64,000 bases of DNA from Rhipicephalus microplus (taxonomy: Eukaryota > Arthropoda > Arachnida > Ixodida > Ixodidae). Below, one piece after another: positions 47,401 to 60,986 of the stretch (the stretch's first letter is position 1; each line of letters begins with the position of its first letter). Both the position numbers and the translations under genes were made by a program. The stretch covers positions 137,579,319 to 137,643,318 of the forward strand of contig NC_134707.1 in the NCBI RefSeq assembly GCF_043290135.1, in the 5' to 3' direction. The notes beneath the pieces were generated by a model, which was not told the DNA's origin, searched no databases, and saw nothing but the letters and a program-made list of their open reading frames with translations.

Positions 47401-50400
47401 CGTATACTCGTTTTGAATGCGCACGCGCATACTCGTTTTCGAATAGGCACGCGCATACTCGTTTTTGAATGCACACGCGCATACTCGTTTCGGAATACGC
47501 ACGCGCATACTCGTTTTGAAATGCGCACGCGCATATTCGTTTTGGAATAGGCACGTGCGTGCTCGTTTTTGAAAGCGAACGCGCATACGCGTTTTTGAAC
47601 ATGCACACGCGTACTTTGTTATGAATGCGCACGGGTATACTCGTTATGAATGCACACGCGCATACTCGTTTTTGAATGCGCACGCGTACACTCTTTTTGA
47701 ATGCGCACGCGTATACTCGTTTTTGAATGCGCACGAGCATACTCGTTTTCGAATAGGCACGCGCCTACTCGTTTTTGAACGCGAACGCGCATACGCGTTT
47801 GTGAATTGGCACGCGCATACTCGTTTTTGAATGCGCACACGCATACTCGTTTTTGAATGCACACGCGCATACTCGTTTCGGAATACGCACGCGCATACTC
47901 GTTTTGGAATAGGCACGTGCGTACTCGTTTTTGAATGCGAACGCGCATACGCGTTTTTGAACATGCACACGCGTGCTCTTTTTTAAATGCGCACGCGTAT
48001 ACTGGTTTTGAATGCGCACGCGCATATTCTTTTTCGAATAGGCACGCGCGTACTCGTTTTTGAATGCGCACGCGCATACTCGTTTTTGAATGCACATGCG
48101 CATACTCATTTCGGAATAAGCACGCGCATACTCGTTTTTGAACGCGCACATGCATACTCGATTTTGAATGCACACGCGCATACTCGTTTTGGAATGCGCA
48201 CGCGTATACTCGTTTTTGATTAGGCACGCGCGTACTCGTTTTTGATTGCGCACGCGCATACTCGTTTTTGAATGCACACGCGCATACTCGTTTTCGAATA
48301 GGCACGCGCGTATTCGTGTTTAAATGCGCACGCGCATACTCGTTTTTGAATGCACACGCGCATACTCGTTTTGGAATAGGCCCGCACATACTCGTTTTTG
48401 AATGCGCACACGCATACTCGTATTTGAATGCACACGCGCGTACTCGTTTTGAAATAGGCACGTGCATACTCGTTTTTGAATGCGCACACGCATACTCGTA
48501 TTTGAATGCACACGCGCATACTCGTTTTGGAATGCGCACGCGCATACTCGTTTTGGAATAGGCACGTGCGTACTCGTTTTTGAATGCGAAAGCGCATACG
48601 CGTTTTTGAACATGCACACGCGTACTCGTTTTGGATTGCACACGCGCGTACTCGTTTTGGAATAGGCACGTGCGTACTCATTTTTGAATGCGCACGCGCA
48701 TGCGCGTTTTTGAACATGCACACGCGCACTCGTTTTTGAATGCGCACGCGTATACTCGTCTTGAATGCGCACGCGCATACTCGTTTTTGAATGCAAACGC
48801 GCATGCTCGTTTCGGAATGCGAACGCGCATACTCGTTTTTGAATGTGCACGCGCGTACTCGTTTTTGGTTGCGCACGCGCATACTCGTTTTTGAATGCAC
48901 ATGCGCATACTCGTTTTGGAATAAGCACGCGCATACTCGTTTTTGAACGCGCACACACATACTCGTTTTTGAATACACACGCGCATACTCGTTTTATGAT
49001 GCGCACGCGTATACTCGTTTTTGCATAGGCACGCGCGTACTCGTTTATGATTGCGCACGCGCATACTCGTTTTTGAATGCACACGCGCATACTCGTTTTT
49101 GAATGGGCACGCACGTACTCGTTGTTGAAGGCGCACGCGTATACTCGTTTTGAATGCACAAGCGCATACTCGTTTTTGAATAGGCATGCGCGTACTCGTT
49201 TTTGAATGCGCACGCATATACTCGTTTCGGAATGCGCACGCGCATACTCGTTTTCGAATAGGCACGCGCATACTCGTTTTTGAATGCGCACACGCATACT
49301 CGTTTTTGAATGCACACGCGTATACTCGTTTTGGAATACGCATGCGACTACTCGTTTTTGAATAGGCACGCGCGTACTCGTTTTTGAACGCGAACGCGCA
49401 TACGCGTTTTTGAACACGCACACGCGTACTTGTTTTTGAATGCGCACACGTGTACTCGTTTTGAATGCACACGCGCATACTCGTTTTTGAATGCGAACGT
49501 GCATACGCGTTTTTGAACATGCACACGCGTACTCGTTTTTGATTGCAAACGCGCGTACTCTTTTGGAATAGGCACGTGCGTACTCGTTTTTGAATGCGCA
49601 CGCGCATACGCGTTTTTGAACATGCACACGCGTACTCGTTTTTCAATGCGCACGCGTATACTCGTTTCGGAATGCGCACGCGCATACTTGTTTTCGAATA
49701 GGCACGCGCATACTCGTTTTTGAATGCGCACACGCATACTCGTTTTTGAAAGCACACGCGCATACTCGTTTCGGAATGCGCACGCGCATACGCGCATATT
49801 CGTTTTGGAATAGGCACGTGCGTGCTCGTTTTTGAAAGCGAACGCGCATACGCGTTTTTGAACATGCACACGCGTACTTTGTTATGAATGCACACGGGTA
49901 TACTCGTTTTGAATGCACACGTGCATACTCGTTTTTGAATAGGCACACGCATACTCGTATTTGATTGCGCAAGCGCATACTCGTTTTGCAATAGGCACGT
50001 GCATACTCGTTTTTGAATGCGCACGCGCATAGGCTTTTTTGAACAGGCACACGCTTACTCGTTTTTGAATGCGCACGCGTATACTCGTCTTGAATGCGCA
50101 CGCGCATACTCGTTTTTGAATGCAAACGCGCATGCTCGTTTCGGAATACGCACGCGCATACTCGTTTTGGAATGCGAACGCGCATACTCGTTTTGGAATG
50201 TGCTCGCGCGTACTCGTTTTTGATTGCGCACGCGCATACTCGTTTTTGAATGCACATGCGCATACTCGTTTTGGAATAAGCACGCGCATACTCGTTTTTG
50301 AACGCGCACACACATACTCGTTTTTGAATACACTCGCGCATACTCGTTTTATGATGCGCACGCGTATACTCGTTTTTGCATAGGCACGCGCGTACTCGTT

Positions 50401-51490
50401 TATGATTGCGCACGCGCATACTCGTTTTTGAATGCACACGCGCATACTCGTTTTTGAATGGGCACGCACGTACTCGTTGTTGAAGGCGCACGCGCATACT
50501 CGTTTTTGAATGCACACGCGCATACTCGTTTTGGAATAGGCACGCGCATACTCGTGTTTGAATGCGCACACGCATACTCGTATTTGAATGCACACGCGCA
50601 TACTCGTTTGGGAATAGGCACGTGCATACTCGTTTTTGAATGCGCACACGCATACTCGTATTTGAATCCACACGCGCATACTCGTTTTGAAATAGGCACG
50701 TGCATACTCGTTTTTGAATGCGCACGCGCATACGCGTTTTTGAACAGGCACACGCGTACTCGTTTTTGAATGCGCACGCGCATACTCGTTTTGCAATAGG
50801 CACGTGCATACTCGTTTTTGAATGCGCACGTGCATACGCGTTTTTGAACAGGCACACGCGTTCTCGTTTTTGAATGCGCACGCATATACTCGTCTTGAAT
50901 GCGCACGCGCATACTCGTTTTTGAATGCACATGCGCATACTCGTTTTGGAATGCGCACGCACATACTCGTTTTTGAATGCACACGCGCATACTCGTTTCG
51001 GAATAGGCACGCGCGTACTCGTTTTTGATTGCGCACGCGCATACTCGTTTTTGAATGCACACGCGCATACTCGTTTTCGAATAGGCACGCGCATACTCGT
51101 TTTTGAATGCACACGCGCATACTCGTTTTGAAATAGGCACGCGCATACTGGTTTGGAAGGCGCACGCGCATACTCGTTTTTGAATAGGCATGCGCGTACT
51201 CGTTTTTGAATGCGCAAGCGCAAACTTGGTTTTGAATGCACACGCGCATACTCGTTTTGAAATAGGCACGCGCATAGTCGTTTTTGAATGCACACACGCA
51301 TACTCGTTTTGCAAAATCACGTGCATACTCGATTTTGAATGCGCACGCGCATACGCGTTTTTGAACAGGCACACGCGTACTCGTTTTGGAATGCGCACGC
51401 GCATACTCGTTTTTGAATGCGCACGCGCCTACTCGTTTTTGAATGCGCACGCGCATACTCGTTTTTGAATGCACATGCGCATACTCGTTT
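44436..51490. repeat. Higher-order copy pair, offset 4701-4702 bp
   Basis: 44436-46787 recurs at about 49138-51488, including rare variants such as CACTCGCGCATAC (45633/50334) and GGGCACGCACGTAC (45769/50470). The intervening 46.8-49.1 kb carries different variant orders that match other parts of the array. Confidence 0.85.
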
Positions 51491-51904
51491 TTGAATGCAC
51501 ACGCGCATACTCGTTTCGGAATACGCACGTGCATACTCGTTTTGGAATGCGCACGCGCATACTCGTTTTGGAATAGGCACGTGCGTACTCGTTTTTGAAT
51601 GCGAAAGCGCATACGCGTTTTTGAACATGCACACGCGTACTCGTTTTTGATTGCACACGCGCGTACTCGTTTTAGAATAGGCACGTGCGTACTCGTTTTT
51701 GAATGCGCATGCGCATACGCGTTTTGGAACATGCACACGCGTACTCGTTTTTGAATGCGCACGCGTATACTCGTTTTGAATGCGCACGCGCATACTCGGT
51801 TTTGAATGCACACTCCCATACTCGTTTTTGAATGCACACGCGCATACTCGTTTCAATATACGCACGGGCATACTCGTTTTCGAATAGGCACGCGCATACT
51901 TGTT

Positions 51905-54900
51905 TTTGAACATGCACACGTGTACTCGTTTTTGATTGCACACGCGCGTACTCGTTTTAGAATAGGCACGTGCGTACTCGCTTTTGAATGCACACGCGCA
52001 TACGCGTTTTGGAACATGCACACGCGTACTCGTTTTTGAATGCGCACGCGTATACTCGTTTTGAATGCGTACGCGCATACTCGTTTTCGAATAGGCACGC
52101 GCATACTCGTTTTTGAATGCACACGCGCATACTCGTTTCGGAATACGCACGCGCATACTCGTTTTGAAATGCGCACGCGCATATTCGTTTTGAAATAGGC
52201 ATGTGCGTGCTCGTTTTTGAAAGCGAACGCGCATACGCGTTTTTGAACATGCACACGCGTACTTTCTTATGAATGCGCACGGGTATTCTCGTTATGAATG
52301 CACACGCGCATACTCGTTTTTGAATGCGCACGCGTACACTCGTTTTGAATGCGCACGCGTATACCCGTTTTTGAATGCGCACGAGCATACTCGTTTTCGA
52401 ATAGGCACGCGCGTACTCGTTTTTGAACGCGAACGCGCATACGCGTTTTTGAATTGGCACCGCATACTCGTTTTTGAATTCGCACACGCATACTCGTTTT
52501 TGAATGCACACGCGCATACTCGTTTCGGAATACGCACGTGCAAACTCGTTTTGAATGCGCACGCGCATACTCGGTTTTGAATGCACACTTCCATACTCGT
52601 TTTTGAATGCACACGGGCATACTCGTTTTCGAATAGGCACGCGCATACTTGTTTTTGAATGCGCACACGCATTCTCGTTTTTGAATGCACACGCGCATAC
52701 TCGTTTCGGAATACGCACGCGTATACTCGTTTTGGAATGCGCACGCGCATAGTCGTTTTGGAATAGGCACGTGCGTACTCGTTTTTGAATGCGAAAGCGC
52801 ATACGCGTTTTTGAACATGCACACGCGTACTCGTTTTTGATTGCACACGCGCGTACTCGTTTTAGAATAGGCACGTGCGTACTGTTTTTGAATGCGCACG
52901 CGCATACGTGTTTTGGAACATGCACACGCGTACTCGTTTTTGAATGCGCACGCGTATACTCGTTTTTGAACGCGAACGCGCATACGCGTTTGTGAATTGG
53001 CACGCGCATACTCGTTTTTGAATGCGCACACGCATACTCGTTTTTGAATGCACACGCGCATAGTCGTTTCGGAATACGCACGCGCATACTCGTTTTGGAA
53101 TAGGCACGTGCGTACTCGTTTTTGAATGCGAACGCGCATACGCGTTTTTGAACATGCACACGCGTGCTCTTTTTTAAATGCGCACGCGTATACTGGTTTT
53201 GAGTGCGCACGCGCATATTCTTTTTCGAATAGGCACGCGCGTACTCGTTTTTGAATGCGCACGCGCATACTCGTTTTTGAATGCACATGCGCATACTCAT
53301 TTCGGAATAAGCACGCACATACTCGTTTTTGAACGCGCACATGCATACTCGTTTTTGAATGCACACGCGCATACTCGTTTTGGAATGCGCACGCGTATAC
53401 TCGTTTTTGAATAGGCACGCGCGTACTCGTTTTTGATTGCGCACGCGCATACTCGTTTTTGAATGCACACGCGCATACTCGTTTTCGAATAGGCACGCGC
53501 GTACTCGTGTTTAAATGCGCACGCGCATACTCGTTTTTGAATGCACACGCGCATACTCGTTTTGGAATAAGCCCGCACATACTCGTTTTTGAATGCGCAC
53601 ACGCATACTCGTATTTGAATGCACACGCGCGTACTCGTTTTGAAATAGGCACGTGCATACTCGTTTTTGAATGCGCACACGCATGCTCGTATTTGAATGC
53701 ACACGCGCATACTCGTTTTGGAATGCGCACGCGCATACTCGTTTTGGAATAGGCACGTGCGTACTCGTTTTTGAATGCGAAAGCGCATACGCGTTTTTGA
53801 ACATGCACACGCGTACTCGTTTTGGATTGCACACGCGCGTACTCGTTTTGGAATAGGCACGTGCGTACTCATTTTTGAATGCGCACGCGCATGCACGTTT
53901 TTGAACATGCACACGCGCACTCGTTTTTGAATGCGCACGCGTATACTCGTTTTGAATGCACACGCGCATACTCGTTTATGAATAGGCACGCGCGTACTCG
54001 TTTTTGAATGCGCACGCGTATACTCGTTTCGGAATGCGCACGCGCATACTCGTTTTCGAATAGGCACGCACATACTTGTTTTTGAATGCGCACACGCATA
54101 CTCGTTTTTGAAAGCGAACGCGCATACGCGTTTTTGAACATGCACACGCATACTTTGTTATGAATGCGCACGGGTATACTCGTTTTGAATGCACACGCGC
54201 ATACTCGTTTTCGAATGCGCACGCGTACACTCGTTTTGAATGCGCACGCGTATACTCGGTTTTGAATGCGCACGAGCATACTCGTTTTCGAATAGGCACG
54301 CGCGTACTCGTTTTTGAACGCGAACGCGCATACGCTTTTTTGAATAGGCACGCGCATACTTGTTTTTGAATGCGCACACGCATACTCGTTTTTGAATGCA
54401 CACGCGCATACTCGTTTCAGAATACGCACGCGCATACTCGTTTTGGAATAGGCACGTGCGTGCTCGTTTTTGAATGCGAACGCGCATTCGCGTTTTTGAA
54501 CATGCACACGCGTACTCGTTTTTGAATGCGCACGCGCATACGCGTTTTTGAACATGCACACGCGTACTCTTTTTTGAATGCGCACGCGTATACTGGTTTT
54601 GAATGCGCACGCGCATATTCTTTTTCGAATAGGCACGCGCATACTCGTTTTTCAATGCGCACACACATACTCGTTCTTGAATGCACGCGCGCATACTCGT
54701 TTCGGAATACGCACGCACATACTCGTTTTGGAATGCGCACGCGCATACTCGTTTTTGAATGCACACGCGCATACTCGTTTCGGAATGCGCACGCGCATAC
54801 TCGTTTTGGAATAGGCACGTGCGTACTCGTTTTTGAATGCGCACGCGCATACGCGTTTTTGAACATGCACACGCGTACTCGTTTTTGATTGCACACGCGC

Positions 54901-57713
54901 GTACTCGTTTTAGAATAGGCACGTGCGTACTCGTTTTTGAATGCGCATGCGCATACGCGTTTTGGAACATGCACACGCGTACTCGTTTTTGAATGCGCAC
55001 GCGTATACTCGTTTTGAATGCGCACGCGCATACTCGGTTTTGAATGCACACTCCCATACTCGTTTTTTGAATGCACACGCGCATACTCGTTTCAATATAC
55101 GCACGGGCATACTCGTTTTCGAATAGGCACGCGCATACTTGTTTTTGAATGCGCACACGCATACTCGTTTTTGAATGCACACGCGCATACTCGTTTCGGA
55201 ATACGCACGCGCATACTCGTTTTGGAATGCGCACGCGCATACTCGTTTTGGAATAGGCACGTGCGTACTCGTTTTTGAATGCGAAAGCGCATACGCGTTT
55301 TTGAACATGCACACGCGTACTCGTTTTTGATTGCACACGCGCGTACTCGTTTTGGAATAGGCACGTGCGTACTCGCTTTTGAATGCACACGCGCATACGC
55401 GTTTTGGAACATGCACACGCGTACTCGTTTTTGAATGCGCACGCGTATACTCGTTTTGAATGCGCACGCGCATACTCGTTTTCGAATAGGCACGCGCATA
55501 CTCGTTTTTGAATGCACACGCGCATACTCGTTTCGGAATACGCACGCGCATACTTGTTTTGAAATGCGCACGCGCATATTCGTTTTGGAATAGGCACGTG
55601 CGTGCTCGTTTTTGAACGCGAACGCGCATACGCGTTTTTGAACATGCACACGCGTACTTTCTTATGAATGCGCACGGGTATTCTCGTTATGAATGCACAC
55701 GCGCATACTCGTTTTTGAATGCGCACGCGTACACTCGTTTTGAATGCGCACGCGTATACCCGTTTTTGAATGCGCACGAGCATACTCGTTTTCGAATAGG
55801 CACGCGCGTACTCGTTTTTGAACGCGAACGCGCATACGCGTTTTTGAATTGGCACCGCATACTCGTTTTTGAATTCGCACACGCATACTCGTTTTTGAAT
55901 GCACACGCGCATACTCGTTTCGGAATACGCACGTGCATACTCGTTTTGAATGCGCACGCGCATACTCGGTTTTGAATGCACACTTCCATACTCGTTTTTG
56001 AATGCACACGCGCATACTCGTTTTCGAATAGGCACGCGCATACTTGTTTTTGAATGCGCACACGCATTCTCGTTTTTGAATGCACACGCGCATACTCGTT
56101 TCGGAATACGCACGCGTATACTCGTTTTGGAATGCGCACGCGCATAGTCGTTTTGGAATAGGCACGTGCGTACTCGTTTTTGAATGCGAAAGCGCATACG
56201 CGTTTTTGAACATGCACACGCGTACTCGTTTTTGATTGCACACGCGCGTACTCGTTTTAGAATAGGCACGTGCGTACTGTTTTTGAATGCGCACGCGCAT
56301 ACGCGTTTTGGAACATGCACACGCGTACTCGTTTTTGAATGCGCACGCGTATACTCGTTTTTGAACGCGAACGCGCATACGCGTTTGTGAATTGGCACGC
56401 GCATACTCGTTTTTGAATGCGCACACGCATACTCGTTTTTGAATGCACACGCGCATACTCGTTTCGGAATACGCACGCGCATACTCGTTTTGGAATAGGC
56501 ACGTGCGTACTCGTTTTTGAATGCGAACGCGCATACGCGTTTTTGAACATGCACACGCGTGCTCTTTTTTAAATGCGCACGCGTATACTGGTTTTGAATG
56601 CGCACGCGCATATTCTTTTTCGAATAGGCACGCGCGTACTCGTTTTTGAATGCGCACGCGCATACTCGTTTTTGAATGCACATGCGCATACTCATTTCGG
56701 AATAAGCACGCGCATACTCGTTTTTGAACGCGCACATGCATACTCGTTTTTGAATGCACACGCGCATACTCGTTTTGGAATGCGCACGCGTATACTCGTT
56801 TTTGAATAGGCACGCGCGTACTCGTTTTTGATTGCGCACGCGCATACTCGTTTTTGAATGCACACGCGCATACTCGTTTTCGAATAGGCACGCGCGTACT
56901 CGTGTTTAAATGCGCACGCGCATACTCGTTTTTGAATGCACACGCGCATACTCGTTTTGGAATAGGCCCGCACATACTCGTTTTTGAATGCGCACACGCA
57001 TACTCGTATTTGAATGCACACGCGCGTACTCGTTTTGAAATAGGCACGTGCATACTCGTTTTTGAATGCGCACACGCATACTCGTATTTGAATGCACACG
57101 CGCATACTCGTTTTGGAATGCGCACGCGCATACTCGTTTTGGAATAGGCACGTGCGTACTCGTTTTTGAATGCGAAAGCGCATACGCGTTTTTGAACATG
57201 CACACGCGTACTCGTTTTGGATTGCACACGCGCGTACTCGTTTTGGAATAGGCACGTGCGTACTCATTTTTGAATGCGCACGCGCATGCGCGTTTTTGAA
57301 CATGCACACGCGCACTCGTTTTTGAATGCGCACGCGTATACTCGTTTTGAATGCACACGCGCATACTCGTTTTTGAATAGGCACGCGCGTACTCGTTTTT
57401 GAATGCGCACGCGTATACTCGTTTCGGAATGCGCACGCGCATACTCGTTTTCGAATAGGCACGCGCATACTTGTTTTTGAATGCGCACACGCATACTCGT
57501 TTTTGAAAGCGAACGCGCATACGCGTTTTTGAACATGCACACGCATACTTTGTTATGAATGCGCACGGGTATACTCGTTTTGAATGCACACGCGCATACT
57601 CGTTTTCGAATGCGCACGCGTACACTCGTTTTGAATGCGCACGCGTATACTCGGTTTTGAATGCGCACGAGCATACTCATTTTCGAATAGGCACGCGCGT
57701 ACTCGTTTTTGAA
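51905..57713. repeat. Higher-order copy pair, offset 3395 bp
   Basis: 51905-54318 recurs at 55300-57713. A distinctive short monomer, TTGGCACCGCATACTCG, appears in both copies (near 52455 and 55850) and again near 58595 and 60353, marking related copies to the right. Confidence 0.85.
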
Positions 57714-57729
57714 TGCGAACGCGCATTCG

Positions 57730-60700
57730 CGTTTTTGAACATGCACACGCGTACTCGTTTTTGAATGCGCACGCGCATACGCGTTTTTGAACATGCACAC
57801 GCGTACTCTTTTTTGAATGCGCACGCGTATACTGGTTTTGAATGCGCACGCGCATATTCTTTTTCGAATAGGCACGCGCATACTCGTTTTTCAATGCGCA
57901 CACACATACTCGTTCTTGAATGCACGCGCGCATACTCGTTTCGGAATACGCACGCGCATACTCGTTTTGGAATGCGCACGCGCATACTCGTTTTGGAATA
58001 GGCAGGTGCGTACTCGTTTTTGAATGCGAAAGCGCATACGCGTTTTTGAACATGCACACGCGTACTCGTTTTTGATTGCACACGCGCGTACTCGTTTTAG
58101 AATAGGCACGTGCGTACTCGCTTTTGAATGCACACGCGCATACGCGTTTTGGAACAAGCACACGCGTACTCGTTTTTGAATGCGCACGCGTATACTCGTT
58201 TTGAATGCGCACGCGCATACTCGTTTTCGAATAGGCACGCGCATACTCGTTTTTGAATGCACACGCGCATACTCGTTTCGGAATACGCACGCGCATACTC
58301 GTTTTGAAATGCGCACGCGCATATTCGTTTTGGAATAGGCACGTGCGTGCTCGTTTTTGAAAGCGAACGCGCATACGCGTTTTTGAACATGCACACGCGT
58401 ACTTTCTTATGAATGCGCACGGGTATTCTCGTTATGAATGCACACGCGCATACTCGTTTTTGAGTGCGCACGCGTACACTCGTTTTGAATGCGCACGCGT
58501 ATACCCGTTTTTGAAATCGCACGAGCATACTCGTTTTCGAATAGGCACGCGCGTACTCGTTTTTGAACGCGAACGCGCATACGCGTTTTTGAATTGGCAC
58601 CGCATACTCGTTTTTGAATTCGCACACGCATACTCGTTTTTGAAGCACACGCGCATACTCGTTTCGGAATACGCACGTGCATACTCGTTTTGAATGCGCA
58701 CGCGCATACTCGGTTTTGAATGCACACTTCCATACTCGTTTTTGAATGCACACGCGCATACTCGTTTTCGAATAGGCACGCGCATACTTGTTTTTGAATG
58801 CGCACACGCATTCTCGTTTTTGAATGCACACGCGCATACTCGTTTCGGAATACGCACGCGTATACTCGTTTTGGAATGCGCACGCGCATAGTCGTTTTGG
58901 AATAGGCACGTGCGTACTCGTTTTTGAATGCGAAAGCGCATACGCGTTTTTGAACATGCACACGCGTACTCGTTTTTGATTGCACACGCGCGTACTCGTT
59001 TTAGAATAGGCACGTGCGTACTGTTTTTGAATGCGCACGCGCATACGCGTTTTGGAACATGCACACGCGTACTCGTTTTTGAATGCGCACGCGTATACTC
59101 GTTTTGAATACGCACGCGCATACTCGTTTTCGAATAGGCACGCGCATACTCGTTTTTGAATGCACACGCGCATACTCGTTTCGGAATACGCACGCGCATA
59201 CTCGTTTTGAAATGCGCACGCGCATATTTGTTTTGGAATAGGCACGTGCGTGCTCGTTTTTGAAAGCGAACGCGCATACGCGTTTTTGAACATGCACGCG
59301 CGTACTTTGTTATGAATGCGCACGGGTATACTCGTTATGAATGCACACGCGCATACTCGTTTTTGAATGCGCACGCGTACACTCGTTTTGAATGCGCACG
59401 CGTATACTCGTTTTTGAATACGCACGCGCATACTCGTTTTGGAATAGGCACGTGCGTACTCGTTTTTGAATGCGTGACGCGCATACGCGTTTTTGAACAT
59501 GCACACGCGTACTCGTTTTTGAATGCGCACGCGCATACGCGTTTTTGAACATGCAAACGCGTGCTCTTTTTTGAATGCGCACGCGTATACTGGTTTTGAA
59601 TGCGCACGCGCATATTCTTTTTCGAATAGGCACGCGCATACTCGTTTTTCAATGCGCACACACATACTCGTTCTTGAATGCACGCGCGCATACTCGTTTC
59701 GGAATACGCACGCGCATACTCGTTTTGGAATGCGCACGCGCATACTCGTTTTGGAATAGGCACGTGCGTACTCGTTTTTGAATGCGAAAGCGCATACGCG
59801 TTTTTGAACATGCACACGCGTACTCGTTTTTGATTGCACACGCGCGTACTCGTTTTAGAATAGGCACGTGCGTACTCGCTTTTGAATGCACACGCGCATA
59901 CGCGTTTTGGAACATGCACACGCGTACTCGTTTTTGAATGCGCACGCGTATACTCGTTTTGAATGCGCACGCGCATACTCGTTTTCGAATAGGCACGAGC
60001 ATACTCGTTTTTGAATGCACACGCGCATACTCGTTTCGGAATACGCACGCGCATACTCGTTTTGAAATGCGCACGCGCATAATCGTTTTGGAATAGGCAC
60101 GTGCGTGCTCGTTTTTGAAAGCGAACGCGCATACGCGTTTTTGAACATGCACACGCGTACTTTCTTATGAATGCGCACGGGTATTCTCGTTATGAATGCA
60201 CACGCGCATACTCGTTTTTGAATGCGCACGCGTACACTCGTTTTGAATGCGCACGCGTATACCCGTTTTTGAAATCGCACGAGCATACTCGTTTTCGAAT
60301 AGGCACGCGCGTACTCGTTTTTGAACGCGAACGCGCATACGCGTTTTTGAATTGGCACCGCATACTCGTTTTTGAATTCGCACACGCATACTCGTTTTTG
60401 AAGCACACGCGCATACTCGTTTCGGAATACGCACGTGCATACTCGTTTTGAATGCGCACGCGCATACTCGGTTTTGAATGCACACTTCCATACTCGTTTT
60501 TGAATGCACACGCGCATACTCGTTTTCGAATAGGCACGCGCATACTTGTTTTTGAATGCGCACACGCATTCTCGTTTTTGAATGCACACGCGCATACTCG
60601 TTTCGGAATACGCACGCGTATACTCGTTTTGGAATGCGCACGCGCATAGTCGTTTTGGAATAGGCACGTGCGTACTCGTTTTTGAATGCGAAAGCGCATA

Positions 60701-60986
60701 CGCGTTTTTGAACATGCACACGCGTACTCGTTTTTGATTGCACACGCGCGTACTCGTTTTAGAATAGGCACGTGCGTACTGTTTTTGAATGCGCACGCGC
60801 ATACGCGTTTTGGAACATGCACACGCGTACTCGTTTTTGAATGCGCACGCGTATACTCGTTTTGAATACGCACGCGCATACTCGTTTTCGAATAGGCACG
60901 CGCATACTCGTTTTTGAATGCACACGCGCATACTCGTTTCGGAATACGCACGCGCATACTCGTTTTGAAATGCGCACGCGCATATT
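57730..60986. repeat. Higher-order copy pair, offset 1758 bp
   Basis: 57730-59228 recurs at about 59488-60986, with shared private changes such as the one-base-short TTTTTGAAGCACACGCG (near 58638 and 60396) and GAAATCGCACGAGC (58513/60271). Both changes are absent from the older relatives at 52.4 and 55.8 kb, so this duplication is the most recent of the set. Confidence 0.85.
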